64,000 nt of DNA, taken from contig CAJTGI010000001.1 in NCBI GenBank assembly GCA_910575435.1, positions 167,760-231,759 of the forward strand. The letters run 5' to 3'. The position numbers and the translations under genes are program-made. The notes beneath the pieces were generated by a model, which made no database searches, was not told the DNA's origin, and was given only the letters and a program-made list of their open reading frames with translations. This stretch comes from Clostridiaceae bacterium (GTDB taxonomy: Bacteria; Bacillota; Clostridia; Lachnospirales; Lachnospiraceae). Shown one piece after another: positions 25,196 to 34,416 of the stretch (position 1 is its first letter; each line of letters starts with the position of its first letter).

Positions 25196-25627
25196 ATGTA
25201 TAAGATAAATGAAGAACGGTTAACTGCGGAAGAATATTTAGATTTCTTGAAACGAACTGACTTAGGTTCACAATATCCAAAAGAGCGGTTTGCGGAAAGA
25301 ATAGCTAAGCTCGTGAACAATGTTTCCATAAGCCTTGTTGCAAGAAATGAGAAGGATTTAATCGTTGGCGTTTTATTTGGGCTGACAGATTATGCGTATT
25401 GGCTTTATGTAACAGATTTGGGAGTTGACAGAGACTATGAGGGACACGGAATTGGCAGGCAACTTATGAAAGCTGCGCATGCTATAGCAGGCGGCCAAAA
25501 AGACATCGCAGTATATCTGATAGCAAATGAAGATGCCATTCCTTTTTATGAGAGGCTTGGTATGAAAAAGGCAGATGATGTTATGCAATATAATCATATA
25601 GAATGGACAGAATTTACAGTGCAATAA
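25196..25627 (+). CDS. GNAT family N-acetyltransferase
   Basis: The 143-residue protein has the GNAT fold. The acetyl-CoA pyrophosphate loop is visible in RDYEGHGIGRQLM near residue 85, preceded by the beta-4 strand LYVTDLGVD, and IPFYERLGMKK near the C-terminus is the typical last motif. The substrate is unknown. ATG 25196 has GGAGG 11 nt upstream; a TTG at 25178 is in frame but overlaps that site. It is driven by copy 1 of the repeated promoter module and belongs to the AT-rich island. Confidence 0.85.
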   Translation: MYKINEERLTAEEYLDFLKRTDLGSQYPKERFAERIAKLVNNVSISLVARNEKDLIVGVLFGLTDYAYWLYVTDLGVDRDYEGHGIGRQLMKAAHAIAGGQKDIAVYLIANEDAIPFYERLGMKKADDVMQYNHIEWTEFTVQ

Positions 25628-25855
25628 AGGGAAGAACTTCCGATTTGTAATCATTTTCCATAAGTTTTCTGTTATTATACAAAAGAGATTTCAGAGAGAA
25701 AGGAAATTTGTATATGAGATGATATGTTATGTCTGCATAGCACTGGCTATTGCAATAAAAAACAACGGATGCTGTCGCATGACGGTTCATCTTTTTGTTC
25801 ATTAAATTGTTATAGCCAATGCTATTCCTAAAAAATATTAGTTTAGGAGGCAGAC

Positions 25856-26125
25856 ACGGGCTATATAAGAGCAGAAAAAATACTGTCCATTGAAGTAATA
25901 GAGTTGATACAGCAGTATGTTGATGGAGAAAATATCTATATTCCTCGTAAGCCGGCACATAGATAAGCATGGGGCACAGGCACACAGATCAAGCAGGAAC
26001 TTTTGATGCGTAACCAACAAATTTACAAGGATTACCTTACTGAAAGTAAAACTTCAAAATTAGCCTGCAAATATTATCTATCAAAAAAGAGCATACAGCG
26101 TATCCTTAGGAAAATGAGCGAGTAA
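25856..26125 (+). pseudogene. CD3324-family small protein, start lost and nonsense mutation
   Basis: One frame of 90 codons reads GYIRAEKILSIEVIELIQQY, VDGENIYIPRK, AWGTGTQIKQELLMRN and a C-terminal SKKSIQRILRKMSE. This is the helix-turn-helix-like CD3324 family. The ribosome site AGGAGG is followed at the right distance by ACG instead of ATG, and codon 37 is TAA (25964-25966). Everything else is in frame, so the loss is recent. A strong terminator follows. Confidence 0.75.
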
Positions 26126-26127
26126 TA

Positions 26128-26164
26128 ATATGAGCTGATACTTGGTATCGACTCATATTTTTTT
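26128..26164 (+). terminator. Intrinsic terminator after the CD3324 pseudogene
   Basis: ATATGAG and GATAC pair with GTATC and CTCATAT around a short loop, and seven or more T follow. It begins two bases after the pseudogene's stop. Confidence 0.8.
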
Positions 26165-26257
26165 ATCAAAATGTGTAAGGTGCCATATGGTATTAAAGTA
26201 TGCTATTCTAAACAATGGAAGTGGAAATGCAATAAAAGTATATAAGGTGGAAAAAAC

Positions 26258-26389
26258 ATGGAATCACATGAAAAATATTTGCGGGACTTAAAACAATGGC
26301 TTCGTGATACATCGGATACTCCGCCGGAGGAGATGTCTGATTTTAAGTTTTATGGAAGAAATGAAAAAGCCAGAAAATGCAAAAAATAA
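26258..26389 (+). pseudogene. N-terminal stub of a class I SAM methyltransferase
   Basis: A 43-codon frame preceded by AAGGTGG reads MESHEKYLRDLKQWLRDTSD, then TPPEEMSDF. This is the usual opening of a group of small class I methyltransferases in Clostridia. The expected continuation (FDARxDxYEEHM and the SAM-binding region) is missing. A different frame then opens (MEEMKKPENAKNN...) and ends at a TAG near 26440. It is a deletion remnant. Confidence 0.45.
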
Positions 26390-26477
26390 CCTTCCTGTGT
26401 ATCTGACATATGATATGGATTATGAGAGAAGCAGATAGGCAGATGATTTTATTATAAGCAATATAGATGTATTGAAG

Positions 26478-26557
26478 TGCGGGGCGAGAAATCGTTCCGC
26501 ATTTCGTCTAAATAAGATGTGGAATTATATTTAATGGTATGGTATACTGCTAATGTT
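26478..26557 (+). promoter_or_regulatory. Repeated terminator-promoter module, copy 2
   Basis: A hairpin with TGCGG and CCGCA arms followed by a T-rich stretch (26479-26510) precedes GATGTGGAATTATAT and TGGTATACT (26516-26557), an extended -10 promoter. It lies 40 bp before the DUF3784 gene. The hairpin plus promoter arrangement matches copy 3 at 28314-28390. Confidence 0.55.
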
Positions 26558-26597
26558 GCTGTAAAAGGCAAATCGGTATTTAGCGAGGTATGGGAAA

Positions 26598-26930
26598 ATG
26601 ACATTGAAAGATATTAGTAATGGGCCTGATTGGGTGTTATGGGTAGCCTTTAGCTTTCTTTTGATTATCAGTATTGTTTTAATCTCTGGACATGGAGAAA
26701 ATTTGATTGCAGGTTATAATACCGCAAGCAAGGAGGAGAAAAGCAAGTACAATACAAAAAAACTATGTCGTGTAGTAGGAGCGGGGATATTAATAATCAC
26801 GTTGATGATTCTAGTTATGGGAATTTGGGAAACAATTTTACCAGCATCGTTTGCCACTGTTTTCTTGGTAGTAACAGTGACGGATTGTATTGTCATAATA
26901 ATTTTGGCAAATACAATATGCAGGAGATAG
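26598..26930 (+). CDS. DUF3784 small membrane protein
   Basis: The 110-residue protein has three hydrophobic helices (about residues 13-31, 58-78 and 82-103). The stretch HGENLIAGYNTASKEEKSKY followed by KKLCR is the DUF3784 signature between the first two helices. The function of the family is unknown. The ribosome site is weak (ATGGGA). It has its own copy of the repeated promoter module and ends 3 bp before a 34-bp direct repeat. Confidence 0.75.
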   Translation: MTLKDISNGPDWVLWVAFSFLLIISIVLISGHGENLIAGYNTASKEEKSKYNTKKLCRVVGAGILIITLMILVMGIWETILPASFATVFLVVTVTDCIVIIILANTICRR

Positions 26931-26932
26931 GA

Positions 26933-26966
26933 GTGAATTGATAGTAATGGGAATTTCCGGTTTACT
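26933..26966. repeat. 34-bp direct repeat, left copy
   Basis: It begins GTGAATTGATAGTAATGG and ends CCGGTTTACT. It matches 34675-34708 at 33 of 34 positions in the same orientation. An IS256-like inverted end (26967-26992) follows directly on its inner side. Confidence 0.7.
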
Positions 26967-26992
26967 GGGAGAATCCCAAAGTTTGTGTAAAC
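26967..26992. mobile_element. IS256-type terminal inverted repeat, left remnant
   Basis: The sequence starts GGGAGAATCCCAAAGTTTGT and ends GTAAAC. It pairs with the inverted end at 34649-34674, which read inward starts GAGAGACTTTCAAGTTTTG. No transposase reading frame is attached directly on this side. Confidence 0.5.
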
Positions 26993-27028
26993 CTCCAAAC
27001 TGGTGTAAGATGTTGGACTATAGTCAAG

Positions 27029-28277
27029 AGAGTGGACACATTTTAGTAAAAAATTTTCTGAGGGCAGAAGTTTAGTGCTGCTCCCAGTATAAATTTTCCT
27101 TCTCGTTAGGCGTCAGCAGTCCAAGGGAACTGTGTGGCCTTCTGGAGTTGTAAAACCCTTCTATGTATTCAAAGATAGAAGCATGCAACTCCTGCAGGGT
27201 ATGGTAGGTCCTCCGGTTTATTTCTTCCTTTTTTTATATTTGAAAAAACATTCGCATTCCGCATTGTCAAACGGATACCCCTTTTTGGAAAATGACTGCA
27301 CGACATTTAGGGGATCCAGTAACTGACGTAAGGAAAAGGCGATGTACTGGGAACCCCGGTCAGAGTGGAACATCAGGCTATAAGGTGCATTTCGCTTCTG
27401 ATAGGCCTTTTGGAAGGTGAGGATTGCCAAGTCAGCATCCGCTTTTCCGGACAAATGCCATGCGATGATTTTTCGGGAAAACAGATCCATGACAACGCAC
27501 AGATAATACCATTTTCCGCCTGCCTTGATTATAGGTGATGTCGCTTGCCCAGACCAGATTCGGGGCTTTCTGGTTAAAATCCTGATGCAGATGGTTCGTG
27601 CATTCGCCGTTGTCGGAATGCGTTACGTGGTTTTTCGGCTTCTCTGTGGACATCTTGGGAAGCTGCAGTTTTTTCATCAGGCGGTATACTCTGCCGACGC
27701 TGATGCGGATGCCATAATCACGCTGTAAAAGGTAGGAAATCTTATAGGCGCCAAGGCGCTTGTTGTAATCTGAATAAAGGTGGAGGATTAAGGAAGCGAT
27801 GTATTGATTTTGCTGGGTACGTGGTGCGGGTCTGGAGCGAAAGTGCTGATAATATGTGCTCCGGTTTACCCGCAGAACTCGGCATAAGGTTTTAATTGGA
27901 TGCTGAAACCTGAGTTTGTGGACGGCATCTAATCGTTGCTTGAGTGTGGCGTGAATATGGCAATCGCTTTTTTTAAGATGAGGTTTTCCTCCTCTAGCTG
28001 TGCATTTCGTTTTTGGAACTCTTTTACTTGTTTGGCAGTGAGGACTTCACCGCGGGCGATTTCAACGGTGGAGTATTGCTTGATCCATTTGGCGAGTGCA
28101 GACTGTGACACGCCATACTCCTTACAGAGTTGGGAATGTGCTTTGCCATTTTGGTGGAGAGAGACAAGAGATTTTTATAAATCTTCGTCATATTTGTGGT
28201 GGTTGTTAGCAGCCATGTGAGTACATCCTAATTTGGTGTTTAGTTTATTGTAACAGTTTATGTGGTCTTGTGTCCAC
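27029..28277 (-). mobile_element. IS3-family element, decayed
   Basis: Matching inverted ends with AGTGGACACA lie near 27031 and, on the other strand, near 28279. Between them are a broken orfA and orfB in IS3 order. The boundaries are approximate. Several frameshifts make it immobile by itself. Confidence 0.7.
27072..28216 (-). pseudogene. IS3-family transposase (orfA and orfB), multiply disrupted
   Basis: orfA starts at 28216 and encodes the helix-turn-helix part (GVSQSALAKWIKQYS, then a leucine-rich helix QLEEENLILKKA), but an in-frame stop follows DEDL near 28178. orfB carries the DDE integrase: LVWASDIT, then after a +1 shift near 27533 MDLFSRKIIAWHLS, FHSDRGSQY, and DNAECECFFKY with the catalytic Asp and Glu. 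A second shift near 27233 breaks the C-terminus (RRPHSSLGLLTPNEKE). Gene remnants lie on one side and the phosphoesterase gene on the other. Confidence 0.8.
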
Positions 28278-28313
28278 TTTTTTAGTATAGATCCATAGTA
28301 TATTTGTAATGAT

Positions 28314-28390
28314 GTGTGGGGCAATGGCTCCACATTTTGCTTGGGGTTGATGTGGAATTATATCGAGAGGTATGGTATATTGTTTATGTG
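28314..28390 (+). promoter_or_regulatory. Repeated terminator-promoter module, copy 3
   Basis: TGTGGGGC-AAT-GGCTCCACA forms a hairpin followed by TTTTG (28314-28339). GATGTGGAATTATAT and TGGTATATT (28349-28390) then form an extended -10 promoter. It lies about 130 bp before the large phosphoesterase gene. Confidence 0.55.
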
Positions 28391-28518
28391 GTATGGAACA
28401 ACAAATAGAGTTTTAATTATATAAGATTTTATGCAGAAAGATTGCTAAAGTTATACAAGCAAAGTAAGAATGAACTTAAATGAAAAAATAAAATCATTGT
28501 AAGGAGTGAGGGCATTTT

Positions 28519-31500
28519 ATGACAGATAAAGAAATAAAACAAATAATACGCCAATTAAAATCTCATGAAATGAGTATAAGAGATGTGCCAGAAGAAGTGT
28601 GTCACGACAAGGATATTGTGGCAGCAGAGAGAAAATTTGGATTAAGGAAGGAATTTAATCGAGGATTCGATGTAATCCATAATTTCTTTTTTGTAGAAGA
28701 AAAAATTTTTTATAAGGGATTAATGGGAGAACTAATTGGTCAAGATAACATACTGACCTTTAACACATTTGAAGAATATTACGAGTATCTTGATGGAGAT
28801 ATTTATGAAAGTTCCTGCTATAAGTATTGTGATTTTGATAAATATAGGGATTTGATAAAGAAAAAAAAGATTAACATAACACGCCTTTTAGAGGGAGAAA
28901 CATTCCTAACAGAGACAGTCGATGATGTAAGTTTAGATATTTCTCAAGAGGAATTAGATGCTTATGATAAGGCAGAGGGAAACAAAAAATTGATTAAGAC
29001 TTGGATAAAAAAGTTTGAAGGTTGCACATCTGGTTATGATTTAGAAACTGTCGTAGAGAAATACGATAAATCAAGGATGAAAGATATTTTAGATGTGTCA
29101 TTCTTTTTTTATTACTACATTTTTAAAGATGTAGATGATAAGAATAGATTCAATGCAATAATGAAATATATGTGTACGGGCAAAGCTCCAGAATACAAAA
29201 TAATTAATGCCTTATGTTCGATTTATAATCCCAATGATGTTATTGAAAACTATAATTATTCGGGTGGAACTAAGCAAACAAATTACAAGCACAAAAAGAA
29301 ACTTAAAGATTATGTTAAGTTATTAAATGCAGAAAAGATTAAGTTTAAGACTAGATGTTACTTTGATGTTAAGTCTCATTATTATTGCGTAGAAACAGAG
29401 GGGTTTGAGGATGGGCGAAGATGGGCATCTGTTTCGTATCAAAGATATTTTGAAACCTTTGAAGAATTTATTAAATATAAAAAGGGTAATCTAAATGGAG
29501 TTGACCTTTCGGGTGCGATAAAGCTGGATGTTGATTTTTCATTATACGAAATGGATGAGACAACTAAGTTACCATTAGTCGCTATAGATGATTTGTTATG
29601 TGAAATCAATAAAGAGTACCAGAATGGGAAATTTGTTGTTTGGAAAGAATGGAAAACAAAAGAGGGGAGTTCTGTAAAAAAACATACTTTTAATACTCCA
29701 TATTTTTTTGATTTTGTTTATTATCTGAAAGGAAATCTTTCTGATTCTTTCTTGGTATTTTGCGATGGTTTGGAGAATCTGACGGATTATGAAACTATAG
29801 ATTTTTCAGGAGCGAGGATGACTAGCAAGTTATGTGAGAAATTTGGAATTTCTTATGAAAGCTATAGTCTTAATAAGGACGCAATTGGATCTTTTGCTAT
29901 AGTAGAAAAGAACGAAGAAGAGACATCACCTGTCCTTGTTGAAAATGATAACACAGAGATAACGGTTGACAACAGGAACATGCATAGCCTGTCTTTGTTA
30001 AGAGAAGATGACAGAACTTGTCAAAGGATTTATTATATTACTGACATTCACTTAATGCACAGATTACAAAATGCGAATTGCAAGTCTAAAGATGATGTAA
30101 GATATGTGCTTCAAAAAATTGTAGATAATATTGTAAATGAGACAGGCAGTCTTTTATTGATTGGCGGAGATGTTTCTTCTGATTTTTCAGTGTTTGAGTT
30201 ATTCGTCAAATTACTAAAATGGAAACTTAGCCGTAAGAGATCCGGAAAGACAGAGGTAGTATTTATTTTAGGAAATCATGAATTGTGGGGATTTCCTAAC
30301 AAGAGTATTGATGAAATTATTACTATCTACAGAAATGTAATAGAAAAAAATGGAATGCACTTACTTCAGAATGAGCTTCTTTATAAAGATTCTGATGATA
30401 GAATTTGTAAGATATCATATGAAGAATTGCTTTCTATATCAACAAATGAATTGCGAACGCAAATTCAAAGTACTAGGATAGTAATATTAGGTGGATTAGG
30501 TTTTTCTGGATACAATGAAGAATTTAATGCTAATCAGGGTATTTATCGTGCAACTTTAGATAGAGCCGGAGAAATTGCTGCAAGTAAAAAGTTTGAGGAA
30601 TTATATAATAAGGTTTTGCCAAGCATCAATGATAAAAATACTATTATTTTTACACATACTCCGAAAAGAGATTGGAACGCAAATGTAGAACCATATAAGA
30701 ACTTTGTATACGTAAGCGGTCATACTCATAGAAATGAATTTTATGATGATGGTGATTATAGGATTTATTCTGATAATCAAATAGGATACAGAAATGAGAA
30801 TCCCCATCTTAAAAACTTTTTGATGGATAATGAATATGACTTCTTCTCTGATTATGAAGATGGAATTCATGAAATTACTGGTGCTCAGTACAATAATTTT
30901 TATAGAGGGAAAAATATACAGATGACCTTTACTCGAGAGGTTAATGTTTTGTATATGCTGAAAAAAAATGGTTACTACTGTTTTATTCATAAGGCTAAGT
31001 CCGGAACGCTTACTATTTTGAATGGTGGAGCATTAAAGCGGTTGGAAGAAAAAGATATAAATTATTATTATGATCATATGGATGAGGTCATTTCATATAT
31101 TGGAAAACCGCTTGATAAATACATGAGTATACAACAGAGTATTTCAGAAGAAATCAGAAAACTGGGTGGCACAGGAACAATACATGGGTGTATTATTGAT
31201 ATTGATTGGTACAATCATATTTTTGTAAATCCAGTTGATTTGAAAATTACAGGATATTGGGCATTGAATATGGTTGATAAAATTGTATATCCTGATGTGC
31301 CTGCACTCCTAGAAGCAAAGTGTCCTGTATTCTATGACAATTATCTGAAACTAATTAAAGGGGACGAAAAAAACTCATTAATTTCCGTAAAAAACAAGAA
31401 AGGCGAGTTAGAAGTATTGCCACAAGAATATCTTAGTACGGATATTTATAAGGCATCTAGAGAAATAAAGAAAATGCAAAAGTTGACATCTAATATTTTG

Positions 31501-31551
31501 AGTTCATGGCATGAAAATTCGGTCCAAGTAAATGCTCTTTCGGGGGAATGA
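28519..31551 (+). CDS. Large calcineurin-like phosphoesterase protein of unknown role
   Basis: The 1010-residue protein has AAGGAGTGAGG upstream of its ATG. A calcineurin-like metallophosphoesterase core spans about residues 500-760: TDIHLMH near 508, GGDVSSD near 549, GNHELWG near 585, FTHTP near 716 and SGHTHRNEF near 734. Together these supply the two-metal site. The 500-residue N-terminal part is unknown to me; it contains three weakly similar units (FNTFEEYYEYLDGD, FETFEEFIKYKKGN, FFDFVYYLKGN), two of them followed by a DLSGA or DFSGA stretch. A further 250 residues follow the catalytic core. There are no membrane helices or signal peptide. AT-rich codons and surrounding IS remnants indicate recent acquisition. 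A nuclease or nucleotide-phosphodiesterase role in defence is conceivable but unproven. Confidence 0.75.
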   Translation: MTDKEIKQIIRQLKSHEMSIRDVPEEVCHDKDIVAAERKFGLRKEFNRGFDVIHNFFFVEEKIFYKGLMGELIGQDNILTFNTFEEYYEYLDGDIYESSCYKYCDFDKYRDLIKKKKINITRLLEGETFLTETVDDVSLDISQEELDAYDKAEGNKKLIKTWIKKFEGCTSGYDLETVVEKYDKSRMKDILDVSFFFYYYIFKDVDDKNRFNAIMKYMCTGKAPEYKIINALCSIYNPNDVIENYNYSGGTKQTNYKHKKKLKDYVKLLNAEKIKFKTRCYFDVKSHYYCVETEGFEDGRRWASVSYQRYFETFEEFIKYKKGNLNGVDLSGAIKLDVDFSLYEMDETTKLPLVAIDDLLCEINKEYQNGKFVVWKEWKTKEGSSVKKHTFNTPYFFDFVYYLKGNLSDSFLVFCDGLENLTDYETIDFSGARMTSKLCEKFGISYESYSLNKDAIGSFAIVEKNEEETSPVLVENDNTEITVDNRNMHSLSLLREDDRTCQRIYYITDIHLMHRLQNANCKSKDDVRYVLQKIVDNIVNETGSLLLIGGDVSSDFSVFELFVKLLKWKLSRKRSGKTEVVFILGNHELWGFPNKSIDEIITIYRNVIEKNGMHLLQNELLYKDSDDRICKISYEELLSISTNELRTQIQSTRIVILGGLGFSGYNEEFNANQGIYRATLDRAGEIAASKKFEELYNKVLPSINDKNTIIFTHTPKRDWNANVEPYKNFVYVSGHTHRNEFYDDGDYRIYSDNQIGYRNENPHLKNFLMDNEYDFFSDYEDGIHEITGAQYNNFYRGKNIQMTFTREVNVLYMLKKNGYYCFIHKAKSGTLTILNGGALKRLEEKDINYYYDHMDEVISYIGKPLDKYMSIQQSISEEIRKLGGTGTIHGCIIDIDWYNHIFVNPVDLKITGYWALNMVDKIVYPDVPALLEAKCPVFYDNYLKLIKGDEKNSLISVKNKKGELEVLPQEYLSTDIYKASREIKKMQKLTSNILSSWHENSVQVNALSGE

Positions 31552-31800
31552 TAAAGACTAATTATTGGTAGCAGAACAAAGGTTTGACGCAATACAAACA
31601 ATGGGTATAAAGAAAAAATACTTAAAATCATTTTATAGAGAAAATCATCCGCACCCCCGTCGGGAATTTGAAATTCTCTCTGTAAATTCAGTTCTTCTAT
31701 GATAATGATTTAAAAGGACGGACGACCAAACTGGTTTTCCGTCCTTCTTTACTATAATTCCTATCAATAACTTCTGTCAATAACGAATGCTTGGGAAATC
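31552..31800. other. Gene-free stretch with a terminator-like hairpin
   Basis: AAAAGGACGGA and TCCGTCCTT pair around a loop that itself holds ACCA-TGGT (31712-31746); CTTT follows. It can end transcription of the phosphoesterase gene or belong to the end of the IS256 remnant next to it. No gene is seen. Confidence 0.5.
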
Positions 31801-32412
31801 TCAATCCGATAGTCTGTCCGGAAACATGATGGATAATTCACCCCTTACTTTTCCCCAGTCCTGACGGTGGCCTGTCCACTTCTTTGTTATGTCCATGGTT
31901 GCCAGATACAGCATTTTCAACAGACTGTCATCGGATGGAAATATGGTCTTGGATTTTGTCACCTTTCCCAACTGGCAGTTGAACCCCTCAATGGCATTGG
32001 TCGTGTAGGTCAGACGCCTGACCGCTTTCGGATACTTAAAATACGTGGACAGGGTTGCCCAGTTTTCAGACCATGATCTATATATTTTTGGATATTTGCA
32101 ATCCCATATATCACGAAAGGATTCCATCTCTTCCAGTGTGGTCTCTTCGGTCGCTGCTGCATACACACGCCTCAGATCTGCCATCAGTTTTTTATATCCT
32201 TATAGGACACGAAACGGGTTGTGTTTCGGGTTTGGTGGATGATGCACTGTTGGATCTCTGTTTGCGGATAAACGGCTTCGATTGCCTGTGGAAATCCATT
32301 CAGCCCATCCACACAGGCAATCAGGATATCTTCCACTCCGCGGTTCTTAAGTCCATTCATGATGGACAGCCAGAACTTGGCACTTTCATTTTCCCCATTA
32401 TTGATATGTTAT
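31801..32412 (-). pseudogene. IS256-family (mutator) transposase, 3' half with frameshift
   Basis: In the minus direction the remnant reads KFWLSIMNGLKNRGVEDILI and ACVDGLNGFPQAIEAVYPQ (the catalytic Asp region), then CIIHQTRNTTRFVSYKD. A lost A near 32190 shifts the frame before ADLRRVYAAATEE, NWATLSTYFKYP, TTNAIEGFN (catalytic Glu region) and the C-terminus. The N-terminal half is absent. It is inactive. Confidence 0.8.
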
Positions 32413-32461
32413 TATAACTTCCTTCTATTATTAATTAAATGCTATCTAAACATATAAGACA

Positions 32462-33211
32462 TCAATTTTTATGGCGAGTTCGCTCAATCCACCATCGTCT
32501 CCCCCTGTCTCCGCATTCTGAACCAATTTTATCACGCAAAATCTCAGTTTGATGATTCATATTATGTACTCGATTCAAATAAAAATTCCTAATGTATTTT
32601 ATCTGATCTTTTTGTTGATGCACTTGATTTTTATAATTTCCTCGAAACTCTGGGCGAGATTTCATATCAACAATAAAATGATTAATTTCTCTAAAACTTT
32701 TGTCTACTTTATTATATTCATTATGTACAAAATCAGCAGCAATCATTGATCTAAAATGTAAGCTAGCATAATACTGAAATTTTGATTTATCCAAATTTCG
32801 TTTTCTATAATACGCCAAATTGTTATCTAGCGTATTGGATATTCTTAAAATTTTATTACATGAATCAACCCATGACACATCAATAGTATTATTTGCCCTT
32901 TTAAGTGTATTTTTAATTTCTTGCCTATTTTTCTGAATGGCATCCAGGACTTCCTCTTCGGCTTGTGCCATTTGAAACTTTAAATCTTCTTCCGAAACAC
33001 ATTGATCTATGGTTCTTACAGTTTTATGTTTTTTTACTTGTCTTCTTCCAAAAATAAATTTTAAAATAAATTTTAAAATTATGAAATAAAATAGCACTAT
33101 TCCTATTTTCAAAATAAAATTCCAAATGGGATTTGATAGAATTTTTATAGAATTGAACAAACTAAAAGCATACAACAATTTATCCCATATGTCATTTATG
33201 ATAGTTTTCAT
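32462..33211 (-). CDS. Membrane-anchored hypothetical protein
   Basis: The 249-residue protein has a hydrophobic segment at about residues 28-52 (WNFILKIGIVLFYFIILKFIL). A highly charged, mostly helical cytoplasmic part with lysine- and arginine-rich stretches follows. No conserved domain is recognised. The start has GGAGG 10 nt upstream, inside the end of the preceding gene 33215-33946; the 3-bp gap indicates a two-gene operon and tight co-expression. Base composition is strongly AT-rich, like the phosphoesterase gene, which suggests foreign origin. Confidence 0.65.
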   Translation of the reverse strand: MKTIINDIWDKLLYAFSLFNSIKILSNPIWNFILKIGIVLFYFIILKFILKFIFGRRQVKKHKTVRTIDQCVSEEDLKFQMAQAEEEVLDAIQKNRQEIKNTLKRANNTIDVSWVDSCNKILRISNTLDNNLAYYRKRNLDKSKFQYYASLHFRSMIAADFVHNEYNKVDKSFREINHFIVDMKSRPEFRGNYKNQVHQQKDQIKYIRNFYLNRVHNMNHQTEILRDKIGSECGDRGRRWWIERTRHKN

Positions 33212-33214
33212 TGG

Positions 33215-33946
33215 TCATTTCACCTCCGTGCATATCGTGAATAATATCTGTGTAAAACCAAAGCCATCTCTTAATAGCATCGTTTGCATTTCCATTAAAC
33301 GTATATAATATTCCATCTCTTTAGTGCTTGCCTTGCCCTTTTTTAACCTTTTATGAATGTAACTACATATTTTCTGTAATTCACTTATATGATTATGCCT
33401 ATCCGCCTGTTCAATACTTGCCCCTTCAAATATCTTATCAAATTTTCTTGATTCCTCCTTTAAATTTGCTTGAAATTTGTATAATTCAATATCTTGAGCT
33501 CTTCTCCTTATTTCATATTCCGCTTTTATTTCCTCCATTTTGACTCTTTCAATACTATTTATTTGCTCTAAAGTTGTTTTTGTTCTATTTTCTATTTCTG
33601 ATATTTTAGTTTCTTGTTGTACTTCTATCTCCATTAACTTTATTTCCTTCATAGCATCAATTTTCTGCATTTCTTGTAAATAATTGAAATTAATACTCAT
33701 CTCTTGATTTCTAATTTGTCCCCGCAAACAATCATCAATTATTCTACATTTTTTATTGAATTGTTCATTGTCTATTTTCATCTTCTTATAATCCATAAAT
33801 ACAGACGCACAATCTTTAACTACATTTGGTATAATAGAAAGATGTAAATCGGATGCTTTTGCAGAAATTTCATTTAAGTAATTGGATAATCCTTGAACTT
33901 CTACTGATGGTATTGTTTCTGGTGTACTAGCAATGATATCATTCAT
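33215..33946 (-). CDS. Coiled-coil hypothetical protein
   Basis: The 243-residue soluble protein is dominated by a long charged helix, about residues 85-175 (EMQKIDAMKEIKLMEIEVQQ and onward), with heptad-like spacing, followed by a helical C-terminal part. No enzyme motif is visible. It is the first gene of a two-gene unit with the membrane protein at 32462-33211. A soluble coiled coil and a membrane-anchored partner could form a complex. The unit is flanked by IS256 remnants on both sides. The function is unknown. Confidence 0.65.
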   Translation of the reverse strand: MNDIIASTPETIPSVEVQGLSNYLNEISAKASDLHLSIIPNVVKDCASVFMDYKKMKIDNEQFNKKCRIIDDCLRGQIRNQEMSINFNYLQEMQKIDAMKEIKLMEIEVQQETKISEIENRTKTTLEQINSIERVKMEEIKAEYEIRRRAQDIELYKFQANLKEESRKFDKIFEGASIEQADRHNHISELQKICSYIHKRLKKGKASTKEMEYYIRLMEMQTMLLRDGFGFTQILFTICTEVK

Positions 33947-34416
33947 CGTATCTCACTTCCTTTCACTCTATCTAATCGATTATAATGCAATCTAATATCC
34001 TATTCTTCCCCTAAAATACTCTATACTAATAAAAAATTTGTTAATTTTGTACGTATCAAAACATTTTTACAAAAAATAAAATCAAGCATTGTTATTTTAC
34101 ATAATCACTTTTCTCTCTAATCTTAATTATTACTTATTTTACCATATTTCCCCAAAAAATCCACCCCAATTTTTTTATATAAAAATGTCGTATTAAATAA
34201 TTCATACGAAAAATCATTTAATTAAAGTTGTCGCATCTCCCCTTATCGTGCGATATCATCTCAACTGCGTTTTTAATTTCTTGCCTTACTTGCTACACAA
34301 ACAACTGTTCCACACCATGCTCCCTATAGTATTTTTTTAACAGTTCCGCACCATACTTTTCGCATGACTCGGTTACCACAAAATTCTCTATGGTAACTTC
34401 TTCCTGACCGCTTCCT
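33947..34416. other. AT-rich intergenic stretch
   Basis: It holds the upstream region of the coiled-coil gene, with several A/T tracts that could contain promoters but none that stands out, and anonymous sequence up to the IS256 fragment. No gene is supported. Confidence 0.4.

Noticed and set aside
28519-31551. Assignment of the large phosphoesterase to a named defence system
   Set aside because: Only the catalytic core is recognisable; no partner gene or diagnostic domain supports a specific system.
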